DNA of 64,000 nt from Globisporangium splendens. Lineage: Eukaryota > Oomycota > Peronosporomycetes > Pythiales > Pythiaceae. This document shows positions 39,283 through 51,700 of this stretch, piece after piece. A model generated the notes under the pieces. The model did not search any database and had not been told where the DNA came from. It saw only the letters and a program-made list of their open reading frames with translations. Made by a program: the position numbers and the translations under genes. Position 1 is the stretch's first letter. Every line of letters starts with the position of its first letter. Location: contig VFIW01000011.1 in the NCBI GenBank assembly GCA_006386115.1, positions 682,001 through 746,000 of the forward strand. The letters are read 5' to 3'.

Positions 39283-41925
39283 ATGGAGAGAAGCTCGGCG
39301 GAGGAGATGGATGCGCGTCAAAGCTCGCCTAGCGTCGCATTCCGTCGCACAAGCAGCGTCGTGTCGATGAGCTCGGCACGATCTCTGACGACGCCCAGTC
39401 GATCCTCCAGTACGTCGTCGCTGCAAGGAAGCCCCCGCGAGACATGGGTGTATCGATCCACCATCGGTGCGTACTCGGATGACGAGGAAAGCGATTACAT
39501 TGAGCACTGGTCCGAAGCTGGCGAAGAGCGACGTAGCAGCACCAACTACGACGTGACGTACGACTCATATCGACACAGTCCGAATGGTAGTGTGGAAGAG
39601 ATGGAAGCACAAAGCTGTCTTCAGAATCGAGCGGCAGCAGAGGTACTAGCAACGAAGCAAGCACTTTTCGAGGACGGTTCGAAATTGCGCAGAATTCCAG
39701 GATTCTCCAATAAAGAGGCGCTCAAGGTGCATTTGCCGATCCGTCGACCTCCTGTTCTCCCAACCACGTCCGCAAGTATTCAGCAGACGACTAGACAGAA
39801 GGGAAAGCGATGTGATACAAATTTTGGCCGCAGTGTTATGGTGAAGCAGCAGTTTCAATCCTCGTCCCGCGATTTGTTTCAAGAGAAGTCACTGGACCAT
39901 AAAATCGCGATGCATGAAGAACTCATGAGAAACGACAGGATGGACGAGTTTGCGACCTCTCTGGATCGTAAGATAGCGATGCATGAAGAGCTCACGAGAA
40001 ACCTCAAGACTGGCGAAGCTCAATACGCAAGAGCAACGTTTCCTCAAGTGGAGTTGGAGCCTCGTCCTGCATTCACGTATCGGATGGGTACGATGATGGT
40101 GTATTCGATCGTATTTACCAGCTCCACGACCCTGCATTGCGCGATCTTCAACTTTAGTCTCGAATTACGGCGGTTTTTTCAGCTTGACATGCTGCCTTTC
40201 GGGGTATTTCTGCTGGTTTGCTGGACAATTTTCGGCTTGCTGAGCTTCGCTGGTGGGTGGATCGGAGATCTTGTGCCCGATAGAGTCTGGTTACTTCGCC
40301 TAGCAGCGCTTCTATGGGCAGTAGCTGTGTTTGTGTTGCACATGGCAGCGTTTCGAGCCACGTCGAGCTTTTCCTTTGTGTGCTTGAGTGTGGCACTGCC
40401 TTGTGCTTCCATGGCTCACGGCATCTTTGCCCCGAATTGCATCGTACTCGGTGTTGACAAGTACATGGGAGCGAACGACCGACGCCGCTTGAAGCAGTAT
40501 TCTTCGTCGTCGTCACGCACATGTACAGACAATGACAGCGAGGTTGATTTGGCCAACAAGTTCAAAGACGAGCGTCCTGACGACGAAGACGTGCTCACCG
40601 CACACTTGAATGCGGTACGAAAAATGGCCATTCGCAAGTACTTCTCCAGATGCTTTGCAGCAACACTCACTGGCTCATCCTGTACGCAGTTGTATTTCTT
40701 CCTGCTGGTTGATCTGGAGATACCGCTCGAACCATCGAGAAAGTCGCTCATGGGTTGGAAAGGATTCTGTTACATGCTCCTGTCGAGTGTGCTGCTGCTC
40801 TCGACGCTGATCTGCTTCATGTTCCAGTCCCGAAACCACTTCCAGCCTCCTGCGCTTAGCTTTTTTGAGCGCAAGCTCGCGTCTTTAGAGGAGAACCGCA
40901 AGCGGTTTTCGTGGAAAGCTATCATCCGAGTGTTCTCGCGGGCGTTTGTTGGCTATGCATTGTTCTTGTCATCGCTGGTGACCGTGGTTGGCGTTTGCAG
41001 TGCGTTGATCGGTCTGCTGACGCTTCCAGACTCGTCATTCAACCTGCGGTTCGCTGCGTTTCTGATGGTCCTCGTCGGGTGGTACATGATCACTACTATC
41101 GGGAGAGTTCAACTGAGCGAGAAAAGCAACCTCTCGAAGAAATGCAATGACCTCGGGATCCCGCTCTTCCAGCTTCAAAGCGTGCTGCTCGTGCTGTTTT
41201 TCTTGGGCATGTCGGCATTCTCAGCATTCCTTCGAGCGCAGCTATATACGACCCTGGTCGCGCAAACGTGTCAAACGCGACTGGATCTCCCAGGTGCCAG
41301 CGGCACACTATTTAATCCAGACGCACTCGGAGCGCTGGTGAGTATCATCTCGCTCCTGCTGATCCCGATTTCCAATGCGGCAAAGTTCAGCGGATTCAAG
41401 AAACCCGCAACAGACGGCTCTGCTGCAATTCGAATCGTCTCGCTCTCGCCATCGCGACGGCTTTCCATCGCCACTTTGCTGTATCTCGTTGGGATATTTC
41501 TCTCCAGTGTTGTGGAGCTCTACCGGCGCACCCATGTTGTCGTGACAGATCCGCAACCCAAGTGCAACAAATCATACTCTGATTTTGCGGTTGCGTGGAC
41601 AGCGCCTCACCTGGTGTTCCTTGGCTTGTCAGATATGGTGTTCCGTGTGAGTCTGCAAGAGCAATTCCACTCGATTGATCTACTGACGTCTCAGTGGCCT
41701 GGACTGATGCAAGGAATGATTGAGTTTTCCGAGATGATCGGATACGTGGCAGCGTTAGCGCTGACGTCAATGCTGTCTTCGTGGATTTTCCGACCGAGTA
41801 CAAGCGATTTGGCGACCGTTTTCCTGCTCATGACGACTTTGCTCGCGTTTTCATATTCATCGCTGAAGCGAATCGCTCAGAAAATCGACAACGACCAATT
41901 CAAAGCCGAGGAAGGACCTGGGTGA
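39283..41925 (+). CDS. Divergent POT/PTR-family transporter with long N-terminal extension
   Basis: A single exon of 880 residues. From about residue 260 the protein is a polytopic membrane protein with roughly 12 hydrophobic helices arranged as in proton-coupled oligopeptide transporters (POT/NPF, major facilitator type). Helix 2-3 reads SFAGGWIGDLVPDRVWLLRL, where POTs have a similar G-x-x-x-D-x-x-x-G/R loop. Late in the chain, APHLVFLGLSDMVFRVSLQE matches the POT segment before helix 11. The ExxER motif of classical members is not obvious, so substrate is open. The first 250 residues are Ser-rich and charged, presumably cytosolic, and include a tandem duplication of a 23-residue unit (SLDxKIAMHEELxRN at 39889 and 39958). 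I chose the ATG at 39283; the Met at 39307 is an alternative. It is convergent with TRRAP. Confidence 0.75.
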   Translation: MERSSAEEMDARQSSPSVAFRRTSSVVSMSSARSLTTPSRSSSTSSLQGSPRETWVYRSTIGAYSDDEESDYIEHWSEAGEERRSSTNYDVTYDSYRHSPNGSVEEMEAQSCLQNRAAAEVLATKQALFEDGSKLRRIPGFSNKEALKVHLPIRRPPVLPTTSASIQQTTRQKGKRCDTNFGRSVMVKQQFQSSSRDLFQEKSLDHKIAMHEELMRNDRMDEFATSLDRKIAMHEELTRNLKTGEAQYARATFPQVELEPRPAFTYRMGTMMVYSIVFTSSTTLHCAIFNFSLELRRFFQLDMLPFGVFLLVCWTIFGLLSFAGGWIGDLVPDRVWLLRLAALLWAVAVFVLHMAAFRATSSFSFVCLSVALPCASMAHGIFAPNCIVLGVDKYMGANDRRRLKQYSSSSSRTCTDNDSEVDLANKFKDERPDDEDVLTAHLNAVRKMAIRKYFSRCFAATLTGSSCTQLYFFLLVDLEIPLEPSRKSLMGWKGFCYMLLSSVLLLSTLICFMFQSRNHFQPPALSFFERKLASLEENRKRFSWKAIIRVFSRAFVGYALFLSSLVTVVGVCSALIGLLTLPDSSFNLRFAAFLMVLVGWYMITTIGRVQLSEKSNLSKKCNDLGIPLFQLQSVLLVLFFLGMSAFSAFLRAQLYTTLVAQTCQTRLDLPGASGTLFNPDALGALVSIISLLLIPISNAAKFSGFKKPATDGSAAIRIVSLSPSRRLSIATLLYLVGIFLSSVVELYRRTHVVVTDPQPKCNKSYSDFAVAWTAPHLVFLGLSDMVFRVSLQEQFHSIDLLTSQWPGLMQGMIEFSEMIGYVAALALTSMLSSWIFRPSTSDLATVFLLMTTLLAFSYSSLKRIAQKIDNDQFKAEEGPG

Positions 41926-42759
41926 ATGATAGGTGGTCGAGTCACGGAGATGCGAGAAAAATGGTGAAGAAAAACACCAGCAAGGTAGCCTTGTGGGCTT
42001 CGTTTGTGTTGTTAATGTTTGCAGCCGACCGGAAGAAAGAGAAAAGAACAAGAAAAGCTCGATGCTGTCCGTCCAACCGTTCCGAGCTACTAGCCTCACG
42101 GTGCTTCTCAAGCATCCCGCTCGTGCTTTCAACAAACCAGGTATCGTCACATGGTATTTTTTGCTGCCGTAGAACGAAAAGTTTATGTATGTAGCTGCTA
42201 ACGCAGGCCAAAAGGATCAGCAGATGTTGCACAGTGTAGCTGCTTGGCCGATTAAACTCCACCCAAGAATCTTTATTCCCACGTTTTCGTGTGGGCAAAC
42301 TCACGCACTCAGCTGTTGTTCTTGGTAAATGTTTGTCGTGCATAACGTCGGGCGAATCGGGGATTGCTTGATATGCTCCACTCCTCCATTCGCGCAGAGG
42401 AAAATTCATTTGCGCGTCGGTGAGTTTGTTTGCACAGCGTATCTGAGTAGAATAAAAACACAACGGCGACATTTTGTATTCGCAAGTGTTCCAATCCGTC
42501 GCCCACAGGTCCGTCCAAGTGCCACCGCATTGGCCAAATCGTGACCCACGGCTGTTGCAATTGGCATTAAAAGCAACTCAATGCTCGCACATCACTAGGA
42601 CAGGTCAGCGCGCATTGCTCAATGTAAAAACGCACAAACTTCATGCATCAAACAGCTATTAGCTTATGGACAAGGAAAAGATGATCAGCTACAAACTGCG
42701 AACGCTCCGTTTCCGCTTCTCTCACTTCTCATACCAAATTCACACTTTCCAAGCGCTCC
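41926..42759. other. Region between POT-like gene and TRRAP 3' ends
   Basis: 834 bp between convergent genes. Open frames on both strands are short and lack motifs. Presumably 3' UTRs and spacer. Confidence 0.45.
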
Positions 42760-45700
42760 TTACAGCCAGGGCGACCATGTCGGGTACATCTCGCGTTGGC
42801 GCTCGGGGCTCGTGGCGATCTCCAAGAGTTCGCGCACGCTCTTGCCGCGTTGGCTCTCGGACTCTTTCTTGAGCGAGACGCCGCGGATGCGCTCCATCAC
42901 CAGGCTCACGTTCGCTTCCACGCGCTGCAGCACCTGGGACTCGAGGCGCCGCTGGATCTGGGATTGCGCTTGCGCGTCACCGCCCGTCACGCGGGACTTG
43001 GACGCGTGCCACGAGAGCAAGTCATCGCGGAAGAACAAACACAACTGGTTGCTCAGAATGTCTTCCTCGCTCACGAGCGCCTCCGCGGTCGCTGACATGA
43101 CGATGCTGAATGGACCCTGCACACCTGGTCGGGTGATAAAGTTGTGCAGGTTGCGCGTCAGTCGGAACGGCATCGACGACGGCGCTTCCAGGATGCCGCT
43201 GCTCGCGTAACCTGGACGCATTTCCGTGCTGTAATGTATGGGGAGAATGCAAATGTTCGTTTCGTTAACAAAGTCACAATAAGGCAAGACTTAAGCAATT
43301 CGTACCTCACAACTCGCCCCGTGCGCCGCGAAAAGAGAATCCGGTGCGGAGCGCGGTCGCCGACAAACAACGCGTACGACAGGAACGACGAGAGCGCCAA
43401 GTGCTTGGTGAACTCGTTGCGGAACTGGAAAAACGCGTCGCTGTTGGCCGAGATCCCGTGAATGTACTTGGACAGCAAAGTCTCAGGCACGTGGGAGTCG
43501 CAGATCTCCCCAAACGCTTTCGCCTTGGCCAGTGCGATGCGTTCGTCTTCCTGCTGTGTCGTGTCGTTGACGGCAGCAGCATACGCTTCACAGATGCGCT
43601 CGCGGTACAACTCGACGGGGTAATCTGGGTCCTTGTCTTCGACCTTGCAATCTTGTTCATAAATCTACACGCATGCAGACAATAAGAAAAAAACAGTAGT
43701 ACCAATCTCATCCGCGTGTACACTTCTACAAGCACGTACCTCTCCTAAAGTGACAAAGTCGCGGTTGTCTTCGAGCAAGCGCACCCGTGGCGTCAGTGGG
43801 ATGATCTTCGGAATATGAAACGCCGTGTTGCGTTTCTTGGTTTCCTTTTGACGCAGCAACAACCGGTTCAGCAGCAAGTACATTTGCATCATACGCTCGT
43901 CCGTTCGCGTGATGTGCGTCATCGCGTACTGCACGAGGAAGTAGTACATTCGCCCATCGCTGCCGCCAATGGCGACGCGGCGCTGGGTGAACCCATTGCG
44001 CAACAAAATGTCCACCGTGCTCTCGAAATGGAGAATGCGCGCGTGCAGATCCTTAATCGGTTCGCTATCCGAAATGTACTGACCAGGCACCTCCATAGTC
44101 GAACTGCTGAGCTCGACCAAATGGCGGCTGCAGTGCTCCAAGTACAATTTGCCAGCGTTGCGCTTCCCGACCTTCTTCACACGAAGCTGCAGCAGATTCT
44201 TCCAGTGCTTTAAGCGGTTCATGATCTCGCACAATGTCACTTCACGCTCTTCGCCATCGACTTCCATCATCGCAACGCTACAATAGACAAAAACAGCATC
44301 AGCACACTGTTGATCTAGGAAATGGATACACTACAAACCCATCGTTACCTGTTCTCGTCTTCCTCGCCAGCGGGACTGAAGTCGCGTTCGAACGCTTCTT
44401 TGAACTCTTCCACAAACTTGACGTGCTTTTCGTTCTTTTGGTGCGGAAGCAAGATGAACAGCTTGCGGCACACACGCGCTAGCGCCGCACGCAGCATCTT
44501 TGGCACTAATTCCGTTTTCGTGAGACGCGGAAGCTGGTAGCACTTGAGAAGCAGCGCGTGCACGGCAGTCAGCAACTCTTCCTCGGGCTCTGGACGGAAT
44601 CGCGTGATCATTTCCTCCAGCATGCACTCCATTTCGAACGTGAGCGAGTCGTGCGAGCGTCGCAAGAAGTTGAGCAGGTCTTCCGTGTACTGCACTGGAC
44701 CAACTTCGGCCTTCGGGAGCATGTCGCCACCACCAGGAGCCGCGATTTTCATCTTCCAGGTCTCCAAAGACAGCACGGAGTTTGGCGCAACCCCAAAGGC
44801 AGCAGGCGAAGGTCGGCCAGGACCCACAACGCCTGGGACTTCTTGGATTTGCGAGACACTCAGATTCGACGGGATCGCGACCACATGGCCCGATTTCGTG
44901 CGATAGTACAACAGAGTTGGCTGCAAGTCTGCTCCAGAAAACGAGCCTCGAGGAGCACCGCCCGATGCACTAAACGCTGTTGGAGTTGGAGGGAACGAAG
45001 TTCCCGACGTATTAGCTGCTGATGCCGGAGTCGGAGGGCCAGACGGTTGGCGGGTTGCATCGTTGTTGTTGGCAGCCATCGAGTTGTCGCGGTTTTCGAG
45101 AAAGAATGCGCGCATCGTGTAGTACAAAGCTTGTGGGAATTTGGCAGATAACCCTCTCAAGAGGCCACGGATCTAGGCAAAATCAAAGCGCCAAAAGCAA
45201 CAACACGCATCATATGAGCTACAGCAGAAAATGCAACTGTAAATGCAAAGCAAGCAAACAAAAGAATGTACCTGGGGTGCTTCTGGACGTCCAAGTGCCA
45301 TCAAGAGCTGTGGAATCCAAATGATCCAGATCCAGATCGGGAGTTGTTTGCCATGGGTCTCAAACGCTTGGATCAGTACTCCATGCTGGTCGTCCATACT
45401 CAACAACCACAGCACACGCGCGATCATCAGACGCGCCGAGTTACAACGATGGTGGATGGCTTGGAGGTAGCACGCGATCGTTTGGGATGCAAACGATAAA
45501 TCCTTGCGGTCCAAAAACAGCCGGTAGCAGTAGTGGCCCCAAGAAAGCCATCCTTTCCCGTAACTATCACAGATCTGTAGGCAATGCGAGAACGTCTGGT
45601 TGGCTTCAGACAGGTTCCCCGTGGCTTCGAGGAACAAGCCCTTTAAGCGGAACATCTCAGCCTTTTGACGCAGCGTAAAGTAGTCCAAATTGGTGTTGTT

Positions 45701-48700
45701 GAGGATGCTCAGCCCTCCTTGGTACTCTGTCGAGCTCTCATAGCATATACTGACCTGCTCACGAAGTTTCGAGAACGCATCTTGCACGTCCATCGCGGGG
45801 ACGGAGTAGAGCTTCGACAGCGCGCCGAGACAAACGTCGGGCAGGTGCTGCTTTCTAGCCGTGTGCGCCAGTTTGACTACCGACCACGGACTGTCGTGCA
45901 TGCATGCGAGCATCTGCGGGTCGCTCCACGAGAACGTACTCTTCACGACCTGGAACATGTGCGAGCGCCACGTCAGAATATCGTCCCACAGGAGGATTGG
46001 TTCCCATTTGTTCGGCAATCGCTCACGCCACGTGTTGATCGAAGGCTTCAGGTTCGGCAACGTGTGCAGCTGACTCGCGTGCTTGATATCCGTCATCATC
46101 TGGATCGACTCCTTCACTTCGACAAACTTGTGGAACAGGTGCATGAGCGGGATGTGGGTGCGGGAGAGCACGCGCGGCAAGCCCTGCCACTGGTGTAGCG
46201 CGAGCTCTGCTGTCTGCGCAACCAGATTGTCAATCGTCGCACGCTTTTCACCATCAAGAATGGAGATGTACAGTCGCTGAAGTCGGGTTTGTGGACAGCC
46301 GAGATCGACTGCCGACTGCATCGAAGGCGACGACAAGAGTTGCTTCGCAGAATTCCAATCGCCTCGCTTCCACGCACAATCCAGCAGCAGATCTTGGTTC
46401 TGGGTCGACTTGGCGAAATCGTTCATCAACTGCCACTGACAGAGTTGCTTGGCACAGCCGACCCAGCGTTCTTCCCACAGGCGCAGCTCAAACAGGTTAA
46501 CATCATCCAGGCTCACGCGGCCACTCTGCGTCTTCGAGAGCGCTTTGTAGTACTCTTCTTGCGCTTCATGGACGCATCCAAGCGCCTCCAGAGTCAACGC
46601 GGTCCTAGTTTCAGGATGAGCGATGTTTTCCAGACTCAAACCAATGCGCAGGTCTTCTTCACTTAGTTGTTTGTAGATAGAACTCAACGCTTCGATCCAA
46701 CGAAGTCGGCTTTCCACACTCAGCTTCGAGTTCTCGACCTGGTACTCACAGATTCGAGCGGCATACGTCCACACGTCGTGCGCCGACGCGAGATGAAGCA
46801 CAAGCTCCGGCGTGAGCATCGGCACCGAAGGGCTCACCATGACAATGCCCTTGATCAACGTCTGCACAGCATTGATACGCCACGTAGTCACGCACAATGG
46901 CACATTGAGATCGCGCTTATTGAACTTGGACGCGAGCGTTTTCATCAAACTGGACGTCATCTGTGCTTGATCGTGTTTCTTCATCAAGCGCCATGTCGCT
47001 GTGAACAGACTCACCCACAGCTCCTTGGCCAGATCCAAATCAATGTGAGCGAGATCTCGGAGCGATTCGACCAGTTCCGATGTCTTCACGCTGCTAAATG
47101 CCTCCAAAAGCTGTTGCTGAGCTGGATCCAGTGGCATAGCCATCAACGCATCGTCTTGAGTGGTGATGCTGGACGACACAGTGTTGTCGAACAGATGCGG
47201 CTCCTGAAGACGAGGCTCCGAATCGGCACAGATCGCCGACAGCAACGTTTCGATCGCAATGACTGGCCAGTATCGCGTCCCGCACGCTTGCCAATCCTGG
47301 CGGAACAAGAGCTGCAAGCGCTCGACGGGTCCCTTCCCGGCATTTGCCAAGAAATGACGGAAGAATTGCTCACGCATAGTTGGATCTGGTGCAAGTAGAC
47401 CCGCCATGAAATGGCTGTTCAAGGTCTGGCTTTGCGGCGATGGACTGATGTGGAGATATGAATTCTTCGTGTCGTTCGGGTCGCACAATTTGAGGATCAA
47501 GGCGTAGTACTCCTCGTTCAGAGGCATCGCCGAGATCTCGTTGAGACGATCAAACGACCCCATCTTGCTAAGAATCGTCATCTTGTCCTTTGCCGTGAGC
47601 AGTTGACGCGGATCCGCTGCAATCAGGTGGCTCACAATGCGCGTGATCTGCAGCAGGAGCGGAATGTTCACCGAGCTTTCCAGGCAGTGGACAAGCAGAT
47701 TTGTGTACAACCGCCGATGGTCGACCAAACTGAACGAGCACTTGGAGAGCAGCTTGTAGCACACGATCAGCAACTCGATCGACGTCTTCTTGTGCACTCC
47801 ACTCACTCCAGCTACCGCTTTCTTCTTCGCTGCGGCCGAGGCGTTCTTCTGATGCACTCCAGCATTGACACCACCAGCACCCGCCGCCATCGCATTCTCC
47901 TTCATACCTGCGATCAGATTTCCTCCACTCTCGCTCACCGCAGTCGCCTTTTTCTTTGGTTTGTCGCTCTCGCGAACCTCGCGTTTCTTCAAGTGTCGGA
48001 CGACATTGTTCACCGAGAGATTCGAACGCCCCGTTTGCATTTGATGCCATTCGTCCACGATGGCAAGTGCAGGCGTCGCCATGACGCGATTCCGTCCAAA
48101 CGAGTCAACGGTAGACTGACCGCTCTCTGAGCTCGCAGCCAAGCCTTGGCCGCTCTTCGTCGCACTTCCACCTCCCGTGCTCGAGCTCGACTGCAAGAGA
48201 TGCTCTCGCGTCAAGCCCTGCGTCAACTTGAGCAAAGCCGGCGTGAACTGGTCGATGTACTCGGGGATCACTTCTCCAAGCGAGCTGAGTAATCGGAGCG
48301 GGAATTCGCCAGGAGTGCTGCTCGGGGGCACAGTAGGATGCGGGGTGCTGTTGAACAGAATCCGCATCCGAGTCGCTTCATTCGCGATCATTGGGTTTAC
48401 TGCCGTCGTGTTTGCCTTCTGGCGCTTTGGGGGAGTGGCCTGCGCTTGAGCACTCGAGGATGCCTGTGTGCCTGGAGCAGAAGCCCCAACGGCTGGACTC
48501 CCCTTGGGTTCACTCTTCGGTGCAGGCGTCGCTGAAGCATTGCTACTTTTGCTTTTGGGTTTCGATGCTGTGTTCGTGTTCGGAGCGCTCGCTGACGCGT
48601 TGAGCTCGAGTTGGAATGCCGAAGCATTGAGAAGACGCTCGTTGATAATTTCTTTCAGCCACGGGTAAAATTTGCACGCAATGAGTTGCTGAGGCGCTTT

Positions 48701-51700
48701 CGATGGCGGGTACAGCTAGCAAGTGCAGAAACAATAGAGTTAGAATACACAAACCAGGCTGAAATCAAACCAGTGCATACGTAAGTAAGGCCATACCTCT
48801 GCCACGCGTTGCAAGAAACTAGAGAGACTCGATTGGATCTCTTGGTTGTGACGGTCAAAGCACGGTTCCAGGAGCTTCATGATTCTCGGTGCGTACTGAA
48901 TGACGTACGGGATCGGTCGATTCGATTTCAACACGACCTCAGGCGCAACAAGAGAATTCAAAATGCCCAACACCGCGTCAAGAATCGCGAGCGACGAGAG
49001 CGGAGCACCCTTAGGAACAGAGAAGAACATGGGCATCGATGGTGGCGGTGGAGTCGGAGCAGGGACAACGGGTGGAGACGGCGTTGCTGCGGTGACTGCA
49101 GCGCCTTCTGTAGCTGCAGCGGCGACATTCTCGGTTTGCTTCAATATCGCTTGCTGCTGTTGCTGTCGGATCACTGCTTCAGCTGTGACTGCGATCAGTT
49201 TGTCAAAATACGAGAAGCGGATCGCTGCCGAGGGCCACAATCGCAGCGCCTTGTCGAAAAGCTCGCCACATGTCTTCGAGAGTCGGCTCGTTTCTTGCTT
49301 ATCAGCAGACGCCAATGCAAACCGGAATGCGAAGTTCACCACCAGATCCACCATTGCAGGGCTCAGCTCGAAATCGTCTTCGCTAAACCCGATGCGAGCA
49401 GCTTCGGATGAAGATGACGCATCCTCTTTTGCTTCCACCGATATCGAAGTCTCTCCAGCTGCCGAAGCTGTAGATTCAGACGCAATCGCTTGGCCGTCAG
49501 CTGATACTTTCCGCTTCTTCGTCGCTGATTCGTCTTCACTGGCATGCCCATCCGTTGCTTCCGAAGCAGACGGCGACACGCGCTTCAGATCGTTTCCTGT
49601 AGCGGCACTTTTCTCACTCGCCTGGCCGCCCGCTGCTGATCGCAATGCCAATCGCTCTTGTCGAGTCTGTTCCCACGAGATCACCAAATCAACAATGTTG
49701 ACTGCAAGGCGTCGATTGTCAGGAGTACTGCTCGGTGGGATCGCCAGTCGGTTGAGCGAGTTCACCATCAGCGGGACGAATTGACCTCGGAACGGATAAA
49801 ACAGTGCCGGGTGACGAACGATCAAGAACCAAATGTGAACCAGTTGACCCAAAATATGGCCTTCTTCGTACGCGATTTTCTTGGTCCACTTGATCGCTTT
49901 GATGAATTCGTTCGACGGCAATCGCGTCGGTAGCGCCGGTAGCAAAATATCAAACGCCTTGCGCACCAGGAACCGCGAGTCCATCTCATGCGTGCGCAAG
50001 AGCGCAACGTACACTTGCAACACAATCTTTGGCGGCGTATCGTAGACCGAAATGAAGCGACACACGTTCACGTACGCCCACAACTTGGACGTCAAGTCAT
50101 GAGCCTTCAGGTGGTTCCACGCAAACTTGATCACTTCTTTCCGATGATCCGTCACATACTTGCTCATGTGCTGGATCAGCAGCGTCCCGAGTTTGAGCAA
50201 CTCAATTCGTAGGCTCTGCATCGTGTCTGCAGGATAATCCTTGCTCGCCAGAATCTCGCGGAGCATCCACATGACGGTGTCGGGGTCCATGACGTCGGCA
50301 TTCTCGATCGCTGGGTCTTCGAACGAAGTCGTGAGGACGGGCATAATCAGCAGCTGAATAGCCAGCACCTTGAGTTCCTCGGACGCACTCGGCTCGCGCA
50401 GCATCCGCAGGAAGAGCCGAACAATATTCCGCTTGTTCGCCAGGGTGTACTTGACTGCAACCTCGTCTCGATAGAAATTCTGCAGAAACGTGAAATCGAA
50501 GCACGTGCGATGCAGGAACACGGTCACCATGTCCAGCAGCACTTGCACGTCGTCGGGCTTTGCGCGACAGTACGTGATCATGCATTTGATCATCAGCTTA
50601 GACTCGAGATGGTACTTGATCGGCAATCGATCCTGCGCAACGAGACGCTGCACGCGAGCAGGCGATCGCCACAGCTTCCGCAAGCAGTCGATCACCACCG
50701 TCTGCGACGCCAACCACATTGGGTGCAACTTGCTGATCGTTCGAACCAGTCGTAGTCCCTGGTAATGGAGCTCCAACGCTTCTTGTTGCGCCTTCGATGC
50801 AAATCCAGCTGGGCTCGCGCTCGCATTGAGAAGAGACGATGGCAGTCCTCCTTGGTTTTGCGCTCGCGCCAGCTTTGCCTGAGCTTGGGCTTTCGCTCTC
50901 TGGACATACGTCGCCTGCGCCTGTTTCGCCTTTTCTTGAGCTTGAATCGGCTTGAGTCCCTGTGCTTGAGCTGCTGCAAGCGCCTGTGCGTGAACTTTTT
51001 GCGCATTTACCTGAATCTGAGCATGCAATTGCTGTGCTTGCTGCTGAGACACCAGCGGATTGACCACCGGGCTCGGCAAAGGGCTCGGTAGCGCGGCAGA
51101 TGAGACCTGGCTTTGCGCTTTCGCAATGTAATCCTTGCTCGCAAATTGAGCTTTCGCCTGAGCCTGCACGAGCGAAAGACCTTGCGCTTGCGCCGCCGCC
51201 AGGGTCTGGGCGTGAAGTTTCTGCGCATTCGCTTGAATCTGGACCTGCGATTGCACTTTCAGAGCTTGCTGCGCATTAACCTGAGCCTGAGCCTTGGCCA
51301 CATACGCAGCTCGGGCTTGCATACCTCTCGCTTCCGCCACCGATGGCGCCAATCCTTGCGCTTGTGCTGTCGCCACCGCTTGAGCAGCAGCTTTTTGCGC
51401 GTTGACTTGGATCTGAGCCTGCATCTTCAAGTCGTCCGACGTGTCAGAGCTCTTCATGTCGTTAAAGTTTGCAGCATTCAGCTTGGATGCCGCGACAAAC
51501 GTCGCAGCGACCACAGCTTCGGCACCGCCCTCGCCAACGATGATCGCACGAAGCGGGGCAGCTTCAGGCAACTTGACCAGTTGCTGGAATAGCGACGAGT
51601 ATTTCCCCTCGGTCAAGTGCTCTCGCTTCAGGAAATACGCAACGGTCGACGATGCGTATCGGTTCAGGAACTTTGTGAGTGGAATCCGGTAGGGCGAGCT

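Noticed and set aside
42760..45172. Reading the C-terminal exons as a separate active PI3K-like kinase (mTOR, ATM or ATR type)
   Set aside because: The exons join in phase to the FAT and HEAT exons upstream and lack the catalytic His/Asn and DFG; the FATC end and overall order fit TRRAP.
48900..49784. Plus-strand open frame of 294 codons inside the TRRAP region
   Set aside because: The minus strand is continuous TRRAP coding sequence here. The plus frame is Ser/Ala-rich with no recognisable family.
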